A stretch of DNA of 64,000 nucleotides from DASXTK01 sp050744325 (GCA_050744325.1 JBOGHK010000120.1:1-64000); one strand, 5' to 3'; shown: positions 49,611 through 60,368, counted from the stretch's first letter. A program made the numbers and translations. The notes: generated from the letters alone by a model not told the origin.

Positions 49611-50450
49611 GTGCTGGTGGGCACCCCGATCGGCAACCTCGGCGACCTGGCACCCCGAGCCATCGACTGTTTGACGACGGCGGACGTGATCTGCTGCGAG
49701 GACACCCGCCGCACCGGTCGGCTGCTTCAGCTCGCCGGGATCGCCCGGCGGGAGGACGTCCCGCTCGTGGTGGTCAACGACCACACCGAGGCCGCGGAGA
49801 CGCCGCGCCTGCTGGCGCGCCTGGCCAGGGGCGACCGCGTCGCCGTGGTGTCCGACGCGGGGATGCCGGGGATCTCCGACCCGGGCGAGCGACTGGTGCG
49901 GTCGGCGGTGGAAGCGGGGTACCGGGTGGAGGTGGTTCCAGGTCCGTCGGCGATGGTGACGGCGTTGGTGGCCAGCGGCCTGCCCGCAGGCCGATTCGTG
50001 TTCGAGGGCTTCCTGCCCCGCAAGGGAGCGGCCCGCGCCGACCGGCTGGCCGTGCTGGCGGGCGAGCCGCGGACGGCCGTGTTGTTCGAGGCACCCCACC
50101 GGCTGGCACGGACGCTCGCCGACCTGGTCGTCGCGTGTGGGCCGGACCGTCCGGTGGCCGTGGCCCGCGAGCTGACCAAGCTGCACGAGGAGGTGTGGCG
50201 TGGCGACCTCGCAGGTGCGCTCACCTGGGTGGGCGAGCGCGAGCCCCCAGGCGAGATCGTGGTCGTCCTCGGCGGTGCACGACCTGCGCCGCCGCCGGGC
50301 GACGAGCAGGTGCGCGATGCGTTGCGCGACGTCCTGGCCCAGGGCAGCTCGGCTCGCGACGCCGCAGACGCCGTCGCGTCGTCCCTGCACATCCCCCGCC
50401 GCCGCGCCTACGCGCTCGCGGTGGGCCTCCGGACCGACGCAGGGCGATGA
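49611..50450 (+). CDS. rsmI: 16S rRNA (cytidine-2'-O)-methyltransferase RsmI
   Basis: This 279-residue SAM-dependent tetrapyrrole-methylase-fold protein has VGTPIGNLGDLAPRAIDCL, DVICCEDTRRTGRLLQ, VVSDAGMPGISDPG, and the ending SLHIPRRRAYALAVGLR. RsmI methylates the ribose of C1402 in 16S rRNA. GTG 49611 is taken because it starts two codons before VGTPIGNLG. It is convergent with the next gene, only 3 bp apart. Confidence 0.93.
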   Translation: MLVGTPIGNLGDLAPRAIDCLTTADVICCEDTRRTGRLLQLAGIARREDVPLVVVNDHTEAAETPRLLARLARGDRVAVVSDAGMPGISDPGERLVRSAVEAGYRVEVVPGPSAMVTALVASGLPAGRFVFEGFLPRKGAARADRLAVLAGEPRTAVLFEAPHRLARTLADLVVACGPDRPVAVARELTKLHEEVWRGDLAGALTWVGEREPPGEIVVVLGGARPAPPPGDEQVRDALRDVLAQGSSARDAADAVASSLHIPRRRAYALAVGLRTDAGR

Positions 50451-50453
50451 ACC

Positions 50454-51341
50454 TCAGCCCTCGGCTGCCGCCAACAGCTCCGCCGTAGTCGTCGGACGGG
50501 GGCGGGAGCGTTGGCGGAGGCGGAACGCCAGTGCCCGGCCTCCGGCGGTGGACAGGTCCCACTGACCGTGGTCGTCGTCGGCGAACAGCACGACCACCGG
50601 ATGCGGGGGCAGGCCCGCGACACGGATCTCGCCCTGGGTCAACGTGCCGGCATCCCGTTCGTGCCACCGCAGGTCGACGGCCACCGGCCGACCGACCGCG
50701 GCAGCGTCCGTTCCGGCCACCGCCGTGACGTGGCGCGAGAGCTGGCCCCACACCTGCAGGTCGACCGGCCCACCGCCGGCGACGGCCTCCAGGCACGTGA
50801 GCGAGTGCACCTCGGTCGGCACGACACACAGCGTGGCGCTGGCCGGCCACCCCACCTGCCGGGGATGCGCCCGTCGCTGGCTACCGGGCAGCCGGTACAG
50901 CCGGGCGCTCCCCGAGCGCTCGTCGGCCACCAGGTCGGGCACGTCGTAGTCGAGGGTGACCAGTGGCCGCCCCGCGGCCAGCCGCCGGAGGATCGGGGTC
51001 AGCCGCTGGAGCACCGCGGGGCTCAGGTAGCCGAACAACACCGGCGGGGGCTCGAGCAACCCGGGCCACGCGCTGCGATCGAGCAGGTCGGCCTGGATCA
51101 CGTGGCCGCGCTCGGCCAACCCCGCCTCGGCCAGGGCGGCGCGTGCGCCTGCGGCCAGCTGGGCGTTCCACTCCACGCCCGTGACGTGCGCCCCGCGGCG
51201 GGCGGCGTTCACGAGCACCTCGCCGTCGCCGCAGCCCAGGTCGACCAGGTGGTCGCCCGGGCCCAGGCCCACGAGGTCGAGCGCCTCGACGATCGCCTCC
51301 TCTCGGGACGGGGCGAAGAACGGCCACCCCGGTGGCGGCAC
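50454..51341 (-). CDS. SAM-dependent methyltransferase
   Basis: This 295-residue class I methyltransferase has motif I (HLVDLGCGDGEVLVNAARRG), motif II (VTGVEWNAQLAAGARAALAE), motif III (GHVIQADLLDR) and the later VLFGYLSPAVLQRLTPIL. The remaining 150 residues form a beta-rich C-domain (VHSLTCLEAVAGGGPVDLQV). GTG 51341 is preferred to ATG 51389 because palindromic element B ends upstream at 51358. The substrate is unknown. It is convergent with rsmI. Confidence 0.82.
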   Translation of the reverse strand: MPPPGWPFFAPSREEAIVEALDLVGLGPGDHLVDLGCGDGEVLVNAARRGAHVTGVEWNAQLAAGARAALAEAGLAERGHVIQADLLDRSAWPGLLEPPPVLFGYLSPAVLQRLTPILRRLAAGRPLVTLDYDVPDLVADERSGSARLYRLPGSQRRAHPRQVGWPASATLCVVPTEVHSLTCLEAVAGGGPVDLQVWGQLSRHVTAVAGTDAAAVGRPVAVDLRWHERDAGTLTQGEIRVAGLPPHPVVVLFADDDHGQWDLSTAGGRALAFRLRQRSRPRPTTTAELLAAAEG

Positions 51342-51357
51342 CCACGCGGCATCGGTC

Positions 51358-51407
51358 GTTCTGTGTAGGCGGTTCCCGGCGTCCTTCACCAGATCCAGTG
51401 CACCGAA
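51358..51407. repeat. 50-bp palindromic element B upstream of methyltransferase
   Basis: It starts GTTCTGTGTAGGCGG and ends TCCAGTGCACCGAA, matching the ends of elements A and C at equal spacing. An overlapping inverted pair GCGTCCTTC/GAAGGACGC is present. It lies 16 bp upstream of the methyltransferase GTG, in the same orientation relative to the minus-strand gene as A and C. Confidence 0.55.
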
Positions 51408-51419
51408 GGACGCGGCGGG

Positions 51420-52394
51420 TCAGCCGACGATCGACAGGTGCTTTGTGGCCAGCTCCGGCGCCAGGATGTTGATCATCACGCCCGTGCCCTGCTCGAACCC
51501 GGCGATGCTGGTCACCCGGGGCCAGATGTGGACGTGCCAGTGGAACGGCGCATCCGACCGGTGCGGCGCGGTGTGGATCACCACGTTGTACGACGTCGGG
51601 CCGAGGCACCCCCGCAGCTTGGCCAGGGCGCTGCGCACCGAGCGGCCCACAGCGGTCACGTCGCGGGGCCCGGCCGCCGTGATGTGCTCCTGGTGCTCGC
51701 GGGGGACGACCAGCATCTCGTAGGGACTGCCCGACCAGTACGGGCTGAGCACCACGACGCGGTCGTCGGACAGCACCACCCGGTGCTCGACGTCGAGCTC
51801 GGCTTCGAGCGTGGTGCACAACAGGCACGGCCCGCCGAAGCGGCGGAATCCAGCCTCCTCGTCGGCGATCTCGCCCGGCACGAACGGCATGCCCAGCAGC
51901 TGGCCGTGGGGGTGTTCGATGCTCGCGCCGGCCGCGTGACCGTGGTTGACGATGGCCTGCGTGTAGCGGATGCCCGGGTGGCGGACGTGCGCTTCCATCC
52001 GGTCGCGGATCGCGGCCATGGTCACCGCGACCTGCTTGTCGTCGAGGTCGGCCCAGCTCGCCTCGTGGTCGGGCGTGAACACCAGCACCTCGTGGATGCC
52101 GCTGGCCGCAGCCTCGGTGAACACCGGGCCGAGATGGGCGACCTGCAGGATGTCTTGACCATCGAAGATCGGATACCGGTTGGGCACCACCCGGACGGTC
52201 CACCGCCCGCCGCGGTCGTAGGTCTCGAGCGCGGGGGGTGTGGCCTCCTCGTTGCCGGGACAGAACGGGCACGGATGGTGCGCGTCGGACCCCCAGGGTT
52301 CGAGACGGGACACAAGATCGGCGGGCCGAGCTGCCCGGTCGATAGCCACCACCACCCATCGCCCGGTCAGGGGATTGAGCCGGAGCTGGCTCAC
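51420..52394 (-). CDS. galT: Galactose-1-phosphate uridylyltransferase family protein
   Basis: This 324-residue HIT-superfamily enzyme has RLNPLTGRWVVVAIDRAARP, CPFCPGNE (first Cys pair for zinc or iron), EHPHGQLLG (catalytic HPH) and FHWHVHIWPRVT. The Cys and His set for two metals is nearly complete. GalT transfers UMP between UDP-glucose and galactose-1-phosphate; nucleotidyl group specificity in these short members can differ. It starts at ATG 52394, divergent from the membrane operon. Confidence 0.88.
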   Translation of the reverse strand: MSQLRLNPLTGRWVVVAIDRAARPADLVSRLEPWGSDAHHPCPFCPGNEEATPPALETYDRGGRWTVRVVPNRYPIFDGQDILQVAHLGPVFTEAAASGIHEVLVFTPDHEASWADLDDKQVAVTMAAIRDRMEAHVRHPGIRYTQAIVNHGHAAGASIEHPHGQLLGMPFVPGEIADEEAGFRRFGGPCLLCTTLEAELDVEHRVVLSDDRVVVLSPYWSGSPYEMLVVPREHQEHITAAGPRDVTAVGRSVRSALAKLRGCLGPTSYNVVIHTAPHRSDAPFHWHVHIWPRVTSIAGFEQGTGVMINILAPELATKHLSIVG

Positions 52395-52540
52395 CGGGCG
52401 TGCGCTGCGGATCGTTTACTGCCGCTTACGGACACGCGGCCAAAGCTAACCCGAAACGGCGACCCTGGGTGGCTGCTATTGGACCCCTGACGTTCCGAAT
52501 CCGGCGTCGCCCACGGGAGCGGCCGCCGTACCGGGCGCCC

Positions 52541-53602
52541 ATGGGGAAAGATGAGGCCGTGCAGCACGACGCGGGCACCACCTGGTCGGTTCCCGGCTCC
52601 CAGGCCGAGCCCCAGGACGCCGTCGCGCCACCGGGCGGCCCCGAGACGTCCACCGGCCTGCGCGCCCGGCCGGCCCCGCTCGACGACGCACCGCGGACCG
52701 GCGACCCGACCTTCGCTGCAGCGGGTCCCCTCACGCGACGCTCCGGCCAGACCGACGGGGTCGACGTGCCAGCGGTGCGGATGCAGCCCATGACCGTCGC
52801 CGACATCCTCGACGGTGCGTTCGCGATCATCAAGGCCCGGCCGGCCCGTCTGCTGGGCCTGGCGGCGGTGTTCGTCGTCCCCGTCCACCTCCTGATCGCC
52901 TACCTGCAGCGCGACGCCCCGGGCCTCGGCCTGTACTGGGACTCGCTGACCGCCAACGACCCCGCGGTGCGCGCCGAGGCCACCGAGCAGACCAGCAGCA
53001 CCGAGGAGTTCTGGCTCGGCCTGATGGTCATGTTCCTGCCCACCTTGGCGCTGGTGTTCGTCGCCGCGGCGATCGCCCACCTGGTCGCGGCCTGGTCGGC
53101 GGGGCGCGACGTCACGTTCGGCCAGCTGCTGGGCGTGGTCGGGCGGCGTTGGTGGGCTCTGCTCGTGTCGTTCGTGGCGATCCACGTCCTCGAAGTCGTC
53201 GGGTGCTACATCGGCACGCTGTTCGTGATGGCGGCCTTCGTGGTGACCGCACCGGTCATCGGTGCCGAAGGCCTCGGCCCTTTCAAGGCGATGGGGCGGT
53301 CGGTCACGCTCACCATGCGCCGCTTCTGGCCGGTGCTGGGGATCAGCCTGCTGATCGGTGTCGTGGCCATCCTCCTCGGGAACGCGCTGGGCGGGCTGCC
53401 GTCGGTCGTGGCCTACTTCCTCGACTTCGAGCTGGCCTGGATGATCCTGGCGGCGGGCAGCGCCGCGGGTGCGGTGATCGCGACGCCCTTCGTCGCGGCG
53501 GCCACCGTGCTGCTCTACCTCGACCTGCGGATTCGCACGGAGGGCCTCGACATCGAGCTCGCGGCGATCGACATGGCCAAGCAAGCCCCCAATGCTGGCT
53601 GA
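52541..53602 (+). CDS. Membrane protein, first gene of the DUF4129/MoxR operon
   Basis: This 353-residue protein has a disordered N-terminus (to about residue 80). About six to seven helices follow: RLLGLAAVFVVPVHLLIAYL, WLGLMVMFLPTLALVFVAAA, ALLVSFVAIHVLEVVGCYIG, LFVMAAFVVTAPVIGAEGLG and VLGISLLIGVVAILLGNALG. A short repeat-like unit after MTVADILDGAFAIIKARPAR resembles glycerophosphoryl diester phosphodiesterase membrane domains. ATG 52541 is used, with GTG 52559 as alternative. Its stop overlaps the next gene by 11 bp, so it is the head of the operon. Confidence 0.75.
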   Translation: MGKDEAVQHDAGTTWSVPGSQAEPQDAVAPPGGPETSTGLRARPAPLDDAPRTGDPTFAAAGPLTRRSGQTDGVDVPAVRMQPMTVADILDGAFAIIKARPARLLGLAAVFVVPVHLLIAYLQRDAPGLGLYWDSLTANDPAVRAEATEQTSSTEEFWLGLMVMFLPTLALVFVAAAIAHLVAAWSAGRDVTFGQLLGVVGRRWWALLVSFVAIHVLEVVGCYIGTLFVMAAFVVTAPVIGAEGLGPFKAMGRSVTLTMRRFWPVLGISLLIGVVAILLGNALGGLPSVVAYFLDFELAWMILAAGSAAGAVIATPFVAAATVLLYLDLRIRTEGLDIELAAIDMAKQAPNAG

Positions 53603-54293
53603 CCTCCTCGTCCAGCTGGGCGTCGCCGTCCTCGGACAGGAGCTCCCGGAGTCGGAGCACGATCCCTCGCGGGTCCGCGAAGCGGCCGACGACATCATGT
53701 CCCGGCCCGAGTACCAGGAGCCGCCGAAGACCCTGTTCGAACGCATCGTCGACTGGATCGGCGAGCGCCTCGGCGACACGGTCAGCGGCCTCAGCCTCGG
53801 CGGGGCGCTACCGCAGTTCGTCGCGTGGCTGATCCTGATCGCACTGCTGGCCGGGGTGGGTTTCTTGATCGTGAAGAGCGTGCAGGCGGGCAGCTGGGGC
53901 CGGATAGCGCGGCGTCGCACGGAGGACGCCCAGGTGATCACCTCGGCCGAGCGGCACCGCTCGGCTTCCGACTGGATGGCCGAGGCCGTCGGTCACGAGG
54001 CCGGGGGACGCTGGCGGGAGGGGCTGCTCTGCCGTTACCGGGCGCTGGTCACGCAACTGGTGGCCCGCGAGGTGCTCGCCGAGGTGGTGGGGCGCACCGC
54101 GGGCGAGTACGTCCGCGACGTCAGCGCCCGTTGGCCGAATGCCGCGGCCTCGTTCGTGGCGGCCACCGACCTGTTCGAGGCCGCATGGTACGGCGGCCGC
54201 GAGACGGGGCCGGCCGAGCGGGACCGCTTCTCGACCCTGGCCGAACGGACGCTCGAGGTGCTGTCACCCACGGCGGCGGACGGTGCCCCGTGA
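53592..54293 (+). CDS. DUF4129-domain membrane protein
   Basis: This 233-residue protein has a leading amphipathic region, a central helix (FVAWLILIALLAGVGFLIVK) and a cytosolic helical DUF4129 domain (WMAEAVGHEAGGRWREGLLC, then RYRALVTQLVAREVLAEVVG and AATDLFEAAWYGG). DUF4129 proteins associate with transglutaminase-like and MoxR genes in actinobacteria. It overlaps both neighbours (53592-53602 and GTGA at 54290). Confidence 0.85.
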   Translation: MLADLLVQLGVAVLGQELPESEHDPSRVREAADDIMSRPEYQEPPKTLFERIVDWIGERLGDTVSGLSLGGALPQFVAWLILIALLAGVGFLIVKSVQAGSWGRIARRRTEDAQVITSAERHRSASDWMAEAVGHEAGGRWREGLLCRYRALVTQLVAREVLAEVVGRTAGEYVRDVSARWPNAAASFVAATDLFEAAWYGGRETGPAERDRFSTLAERTLEVLSPTAADGAP

Positions 54294-55472
54294 GAGGCGA
54301 GGCCCGCGGCGCGGGCATCGCGATCGCCGTCCTCGTCGTCCTGGTGCTGGGGATGTGGCTGATCGGATCCCCAGGCGGTGACGCGCCCCTGGATCCCCGC
54401 TCGCACCGGCCCAGCGGCACCAGTGGCCTGGTCGCCCTGCTGCGCGAGCTGGGCGCGACCGTGCAGCTCGACGCCGACGTCCCCTCGCCGTCGGGTCCCG
54501 GCGACTCGCCCGACCCAGACGTCGCGCTGGTGCTCCGCGACCGGTTCGACGACGACCAGCGGGCCGACCTCGAACGCTGGGTTCGCTCGGGCGGCGTGCT
54601 GGTCGTCGTCGATCCGGGGTCGCCGCTCACCCCGTCGATCGAGTCCGGCGACCCATTCATCGACGACGGCGACGCGGACGATCCCGTCGACGACCTCGGC
54701 GACGACGACGAGGGCTTCGGATTCACCGTCACCCAGGGCCCTGGGGTCTGCGACATCGGGCCGCTGGACGACCCGGACATCAACCAGGTCGACATCTACG
54801 GCGGCCCGGTGCTCTACGAGGTGGGCGCCGACGACCAGTCGTGCTACGGCGACCCCGCCACCGCCTACGTGGTCGCCACCCCCGCAGGCGACGGGACGAT
54901 CGTCGCGCTCGGGGGATCGGGGATCATCGTCAACCGGACGCTCGACGACCGCGACAACGCCCCGGTGATCGCCGCGCTGCTGGCCCCGCGGTCGGGCACC
55001 AGGGTGTCGGTGTTCGATCCGACGGCGCCGATCCCGGGCGAAGAAGGCGACGAGACCCTCTGGGGCCTGGTGCCGACCGGTGTCTACCGCGGGCTCGCCC
55101 AGCTCGGCGTGGCCTTCGTGGTGTACGTGGTCTGGCGGGTGCGTCGGCTCGGCAGGCCGGTCGCTGAGCCCCAGCCCGTCAAGGTCGCAGGGTCCGAGCT
55201 GGTCGCCGCGGTGGGCGGGCTGCTGGAACGGGCCAAGTCGCCCCAGCATGCCGCTGACGTGCTGCGGCTCGACCTGCGCCGCGACCTGAGCGTCCACCTC
55301 GGGCTGGCGTCTAACTTGCGCCCCGAGACCCTCGCCGGGATCGTGGCCGAGCGCACCACCTTGGATGCCGCTCGGCTGCAGGCCGCACTGGGGCCCGGTC
55401 CGGTCACCACCGACGCGGACCTGGTGGCGGTGGCCCAGCTCATCGAGATCGTTCGCCAGGAGGTCCTCGACC

Positions 55473-55486
<14 letters not shown>
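54290..55486 (+). CDS. DUF4350-domain membrane-anchored protein
   Basis: This 398-residue protein has an N-terminal helix (AGIAIAVLVVLVLGMWLIGS). An extracellular DUF4350 domain follows (RSHRPSGTSGLVALLRELGA, then DPDVALVLRDRFDDDQRADL and RWVRSGGVLVVVDPGS). A second helix (RGLAQLGVAFVVYVVWRVRR) and a cytosolic tail end the protein. Acidic loops (DDGDADDPVDDLGDDDEG) may bind cations. It starts at GTG 54290 and its 3' end overlaps moxR by 14 bp. Confidence 0.82.
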
Positions 55487-56711
<1,225 letters not shown>

Positions 56712-56819
56712 CGCTCCGCCCGTCCGCTCGGCGCCACCCGTGAGCTCGTCGGTGCTCCGATCACCCTGCCCTTCGCTTGACATGATCGGTGGAGACGGCC
56801 GTGGGGGGAGGCGGATCGC

Positions 56820-58130
56820 ATGAGGCTGCTGCCGACGCGGCGGTTGGCGCTGGTGGCGGCGCTGGCCTCGGTGGGCGTGTGGGCAGCCCCGGGCGACAGC
56901 TGGCTCTGGCTGCTGGCGGTCGATGGGGGTCTGGTGGCCCTGGCGATCGTCGACGGTCTGCTCGGGCCACCGCCCCGCGCCATCGCCGTGGAACGGCGGT
57001 TGCCCGCGGGCGCGACCCTCGGGGGCGAGGGCGACCTGACCTGGACCATCCGTAACCCGACTCGCCGCGCTGCCCGGGTGCTGGTCGCCGACGAGCTGGC
57101 GCCCTCGCTGCGAGCGACGACCCGTGACACCGGTGGTCGCATCCCCGGCCGGGGTCAGCTCCAGGCCACCGTGCGGCTGCGCCCGGCCCGCCGCGGCCGG
57201 TTCCGTCCCCGCCGGGTGGTGGTGCGGGTCGAGGGCCCGTTGGGCCTCGGTGCCCGCCAGGGCGTGCGCGACCTGCCCGGCGAGCTGCGGGTGTTCCCGT
57301 CGTTCCGGTCCAAGGACGAGGCCGAGCTGCGGATCCGCCGAGCCCGCATGCTGGAGGTCGGCCTTCGCTCAGCCCGGGGCCGTGGCGGCGGCACCGAGTT
57401 CGAGCAGCTCCGGGAGTACGGCGTCGACGACGAGTTCCGGCGCATCGACTGGGCGGCGACGGCCCGGTCCGGCAAGGCGATCGTCCGCACCTATCGCTCG
57501 GAGCAGAACCAGACGGTGCTCGCGCTGCTGGACAACGGCCGGGTGATGGCCGGCCGGGTCGACGGCGTGCCCCGGGTCGAGCACGCCATGGACGCGGTGA
57601 TGGCGCTGACCACCGTGGCCACCGGGCTGGGCGATCGCTGCGGGCTGGTGGCCTTCGACCGTGACATCCGCGCGGTCGTGCCCCCTCGCCACGGTGCCGG
57701 ACAGCTCGCCCGGGTGGTCGACGCGCTCTACGACCTGGAGCCCGCCCTGGTCGAGAGCGACTACGCCGAGGCGTTCAGCGAGACGCTGGCGCGGTTCCGG
57801 CGCCGGACGATGCTGGTGATCCTCACCGACCTGGTCGAGCACACGGTCAACGAGTGGCTGGTTCCGGCGCTGCCGCTGATCGTCAAGGAGCACCTGGTCG
57901 TCGTGGCCGGCGTGGCCGACCCGGACGTGACCCGCTGGGCCGACAACCCGCCGACGGACCGGTCGTCGGTGTACCGCACCGCGGCGGCGGTCTCGGCCAT
58001 CGGTGAGCGTCAGCGGGCGGTGGCCCGCCTCCGGGGCCTCGGCGCCACCGTCGTCGACGCCCGGCCTGGGCGCCTGGCCTCGGTGCTCGCTGACACCTAC
58101 CTCGACATCAAGGCCACCGGCCGGCTGTAG
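56820..58130 (+). CDS. DUF58-domain protein (VWA-like, MoxR partner)
   Basis: This 436-residue protein has one or two helices at residues 10-50, a beta domain, and the DUF58 signature RRIDWAATARSGKAIVRTYR with the VWA-like MIDAS region (VLALLDNGRVMAGR, then DRCGLVAFDRDIRAVVPPRH and MLVILTDLVEHT). DUF58 proteins pair with MoxR ATPases to remodel membrane or cell-envelope complexes. It starts at ATG 56820, 109 bp after moxR. Confidence 0.88.
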   Translation: MRLLPTRRLALVAALASVGVWAAPGDSWLWLLAVDGGLVALAIVDGLLGPPPRAIAVERRLPAGATLGGEGDLTWTIRNPTRRAARVLVADELAPSLRATTRDTGGRIPGRGQLQATVRLRPARRGRFRPRRVVVRVEGPLGLGARQGVRDLPGELRVFPSFRSKDEAELRIRRARMLEVGLRSARGRGGGTEFEQLREYGVDDEFRRIDWAATARSGKAIVRTYRSEQNQTVLALLDNGRVMAGRVDGVPRVEHAMDAVMALTTVATGLGDRCGLVAFDRDIRAVVPPRHGAGQLARVVDALYDLEPALVESDYAEAFSETLARFRRRTMLVILTDLVEHTVNEWLVPALPLIVKEHLVVVAGVADPDVTRWADNPPTDRSSVYRTAAAVSAIGERQRAVARLRGLGATVVDARPGRLASVLADTYLDIKATGRL

Positions 58131-58249
58131 CGGGCGGCTCGCCTGCCCGCGATCGAGCACCAGATGCCCATTGTGGGCCGCGGTTCGAGAACCACCAGAG
58201 CGCGTCATGCTGCCGCTCGCACGGCTCTTGGTGGTCGCAACGGCCGAGC

Positions 58250-58274
58250 CTGGTCGGACAACTGCTCCGACCAG
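58250..58274. terminator. Hairpin between convergent DUF58 and SpoIIM genes
   Basis: CTGGTCGGA (58250-58258), loop CAACTGC, TCCGACCAG (58266-58274): a perfect 9-bp stem, 120 bp past the DUF58 stop and just before the SpoIIM stop (58284). It can terminate either transcript. No T-tract is seen. Confidence 0.5.
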
Positions 58275-58283
58275 CGGCGACCC

Positions 58284-59318
58284 CTACCGCGCCCAGGCGC
58301 GCTCGCGGGCCGACGCGAGCTCGTCCCAGCCCCGGTCGAGCTCGCCGAGCTCGCCGGTGAGGCCACGGGCGGTCGCGGTGCGTCCCTGGATGACGATCCA
58401 GCTGAGGAAGGTCAGCTCCGCGACGACGCCGATCGCGATCCGCAGCGCTGTCGGTGCGCCGCGTCCGGTGATGAAGCCTTCGATGAACCCGGCGACCACG
58501 AACGCCACGACCAGACCGAGGACGATGATCACCGAGCGCCGCGCCTCGGCCCCGAGCGCCTCACCGCGGCCCCGGTCGCCAGGGGCGATGATCGCCCACC
58601 CCATGCGCAGGCCGGCGGCACCGGCGATGACGATCGCCGTCAGCTCCAGCAGTCCGTGGGGCAGGATCAGGCCGAAGAACTTGGCTTCCTCGCCGACGGC
58701 CGCGAACTGTCCGCCGGCGACGCCGATGTTCGCGCCGTTGAACACGAGGACCGCGGCCGTCGGGATGCAGAGGAGGATCCCGCCCGCGAAAGCCTGGATG
58801 GCCACCTGGATGTTGTTGATGGTGACCTCGGTAGCGAAGTTCGTCGCGGAATCCGACGAGTAGTAGGCCTCGAAGTCCTCTTCCAGGTAGGCCTCACGGA
58901 CGGCGTCCGGAGCCGACAGCTCCAGCGCTTCGTCGCTGTTCGCCAGCCAGATGCCGATGGTGAAGGCGGGGACCAGCAGCAGGGCGGCACTCGCCGCGAC
59001 GAACCGGCCGCTCTGGTAGACCGCGGCGGGGAACCGCCAGGCGAAGAAGTCGCGCACCGCACGCCCCGGACGCGACCGGCCCCGGTAGATGACGCCGCTC
59101 GCCTGGCTGACCAGAGTGGTCAGACGCATGGTCAGGCCCGGGTCGCGGTACGCCGTACGGGCGTGGGACAGGTGCGACGACGCCCGTTGGTACAGCGCGA
59201 CCAGCTCGTCGATCTGGGTGGGCTCGAGCCGAGCCAGCCCGTGCCGCGCCTGTGACGTCAGCTCGGCGAGCCGCTGCCACGCCGGCGTGTTCCGGGCGAT
59301 GAAGAGGTCGATGTCCAC
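58284..59318 (-). CDS. Stage II sporulation protein M-like membrane protein
   Basis: This 344-residue protein has a soluble N-terminus (MDIDLFIARNTPAWQRLAEL) and about six helices, including AASAALLLVPAFTIGIWLAN, AFAGGILLCIPTAAVLVFNG, FGLILPHGLLELTAIVIAGA (the conserved LPHG..E) and VIIVLGLVVAFVVAGFIEGF. SpoIIM family proteins link to MoxR/RDD modules in non-sporulating actinobacteria, where they affect the cell envelope. It starts at ATG 59318, divergent from the RDD gene across element C. Confidence 0.88.
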   Translation of the reverse strand: MDIDLFIARNTPAWQRLAELTSQARHGLARLEPTQIDELVALYQRASSHLSHARTAYRDPGLTMRLTTLVSQASGVIYRGRSRPGRAVRDFFAWRFPAAVYQSGRFVAASAALLLVPAFTIGIWLANSDEALELSAPDAVREAYLEEDFEAYYSSDSATNFATEVTINNIQVAIQAFAGGILLCIPTAAVLVFNGANIGVAGGQFAAVGEEAKFFGLILPHGLLELTAIVIAGAAGLRMGWAIIAPGDRGRGEALGAEARRSVIIVLGLVVAFVVAGFIEGFITGRGAPTALRIAIGVVAELTFLSWIVIQGRTATARGLTGELGELDRGWDELASARERAWAR

Positions 59319-59340
59319 TCGGAGCAGGACGCTAGCCGTC

Positions 59341-59390
59341 GTTCTGTGTCCTGGATATCTCGAGATCGGTAGATATCCAGTGCACAGAAC
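59341..59390. repeat. 50-bp palindromic element C between divergent SpoIIM and RDD genes
   Basis: GTTCTGTGTCCTGGATATCT pairs with AGATATCCAGTGCACAGAAC over 20 bp with two mismatches around a 10-base loop. It lies 22 bp from the SpoIIM start and 12 bp from the RDD start. Ends match elements A and B. Confidence 0.7.
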
Positions 59391-59402
59391 CTGAGGGTTA
59401 TC

Positions 59403-60368
59403 GTGCGATCCATGAGCGTCGAGCCGCGGATCGTCACGCCCGAGGCGGTGGTGCTCGACGTCGAACGGGCCGGTGTCGCGTCACGGGTGTTGGCGATCGC
59501 GATCGACTTCGTCGCGCTCGCGGTCCTGTGGCTGGTTCTGCTGCTGGTCGCGATCTGGACCTTCGCGGAGTCCGAGGGCGTGATCCGGGCGGTGCTCGCG
59601 GTGATCGTGAGCTTCGGCCTGTGGCTGGCGTGGTTCGCGGGCTTCGAGACGCTCTGGCAGCGCACGCCGGGCAAGGCCGCGCTCGGCCTGCGGGTCGTGA
59701 GCGCCGACGGCACCCCGGTCCGCTTCCAGCAGGCGTTCCTGCGGGCGGTGCTGGGGCTGGTCGACTTCTTCGTGGTGCCGGTGGGGTTCATCGCCGTGGT
59801 GGTCACGCTGCTGTCGCCCCGCGACCAGCGGCTCGGCGACCTCACGGCCAACACGCTCGTGGTCCGCCAGCGCTCCGCCGGCAGCTTCGTCGCCCCTGCG
59901 CAGTTCCCCCCGCCCTACGGCTACGAGGCGTACGTCGCCTCGCTCGACGTCACCGCGATGAGCGACGAGCAGTACGGCTTGGTGCGGCGGTTCCTACTGC
60001 GGGCGCAGAGACTGAACCCGACGGCGCGGGTGCAGCTCGCGGTGCGTCTGGCCAACCCGCTGGCCGGGGTGCTGCACCACCGGCCGCCGAGCTACCTGCA
60101 CCCCGAGGCGTTCCTCGCCTGTGTCGCCGCGGCCTGGCAGCAGGCCCACGGCGGCCCGCCCGTGCCGCCCTGGACCAGCCCGAACCCCTATGCCCAGGGG
60201 CCGCTCCCGCCGTGGTCGGCCGGCCCGGCTGGGCCCGGGCCCGTCCAGCAGCCACCGCTACGCCCACCGCCTCCGGTCCGGCCGCCACCCCCGCCGCCGG
60301 GTCCACCGCCTCCGGTCCGGCCGCCACCTCCGCCGCCGGGTCCACCGCGTCCGCCCAGTCTCGGGTGA
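59403..60368 (+). CDS. RDD-family membrane protein with Pro-rich tail
   Basis: This 321-residue protein has an RDD domain (residues ~18-160): GVASRVLAIAIDFVALAVLW (RD..D motif), TPGKAALGLRVVSADGTPVR and RDQRLGDLTANTLVV. A 70-residue helical region and a Pro/Gly-rich C-terminus follow with a 13-residue repeat PPPVRPPPPPPGP present twice, from an exact-spaced 39-bp DNA duplication. GTG 59403 follows GAGGG by five bases; ATG 59412 is an alternative. Confidence 0.88.
   Translation: MRSMSVEPRIVTPEAVVLDVERAGVASRVLAIAIDFVALAVLWLVLLLVAIWTFAESEGVIRAVLAVIVSFGLWLAWFAGFETLWQRTPGKAALGLRVVSADGTPVRFQQAFLRAVLGLVDFFVVPVGFIAVVVTLLSPRDQRLGDLTANTLVVRQRSAGSFVAPAQFPPPYGYEAYVASLDVTAMSDEQYGLVRRFLLRAQRLNPTARVQLAVRLANPLAGVLHHRPPSYLHPEAFLACVAAAWQQAHGGPPVPPWTSPNPYAQGPLPPWSAGPAGPGPVQQPPLRPPPPVRPPPPPPGPPPPVRPPPPPPGPPRPPSLG
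60267..60344 (+). repeat. 39-bp tandem duplication in RDD gene
   Basis: Two 39-bp units (60267-60305 and 60306-60344) differ by a single base (C/T) and encode PPPVRPPPPPPGP twice. The duplication is in frame and probably arose by replication slippage in the Pro-rich tail. Confidence 0.85.

Noticed and set aside
60267..60344. Possible CRISPR-like short repeats
   Set aside because: Only two direct units without spacers, inside a Pro-rich coding tail.
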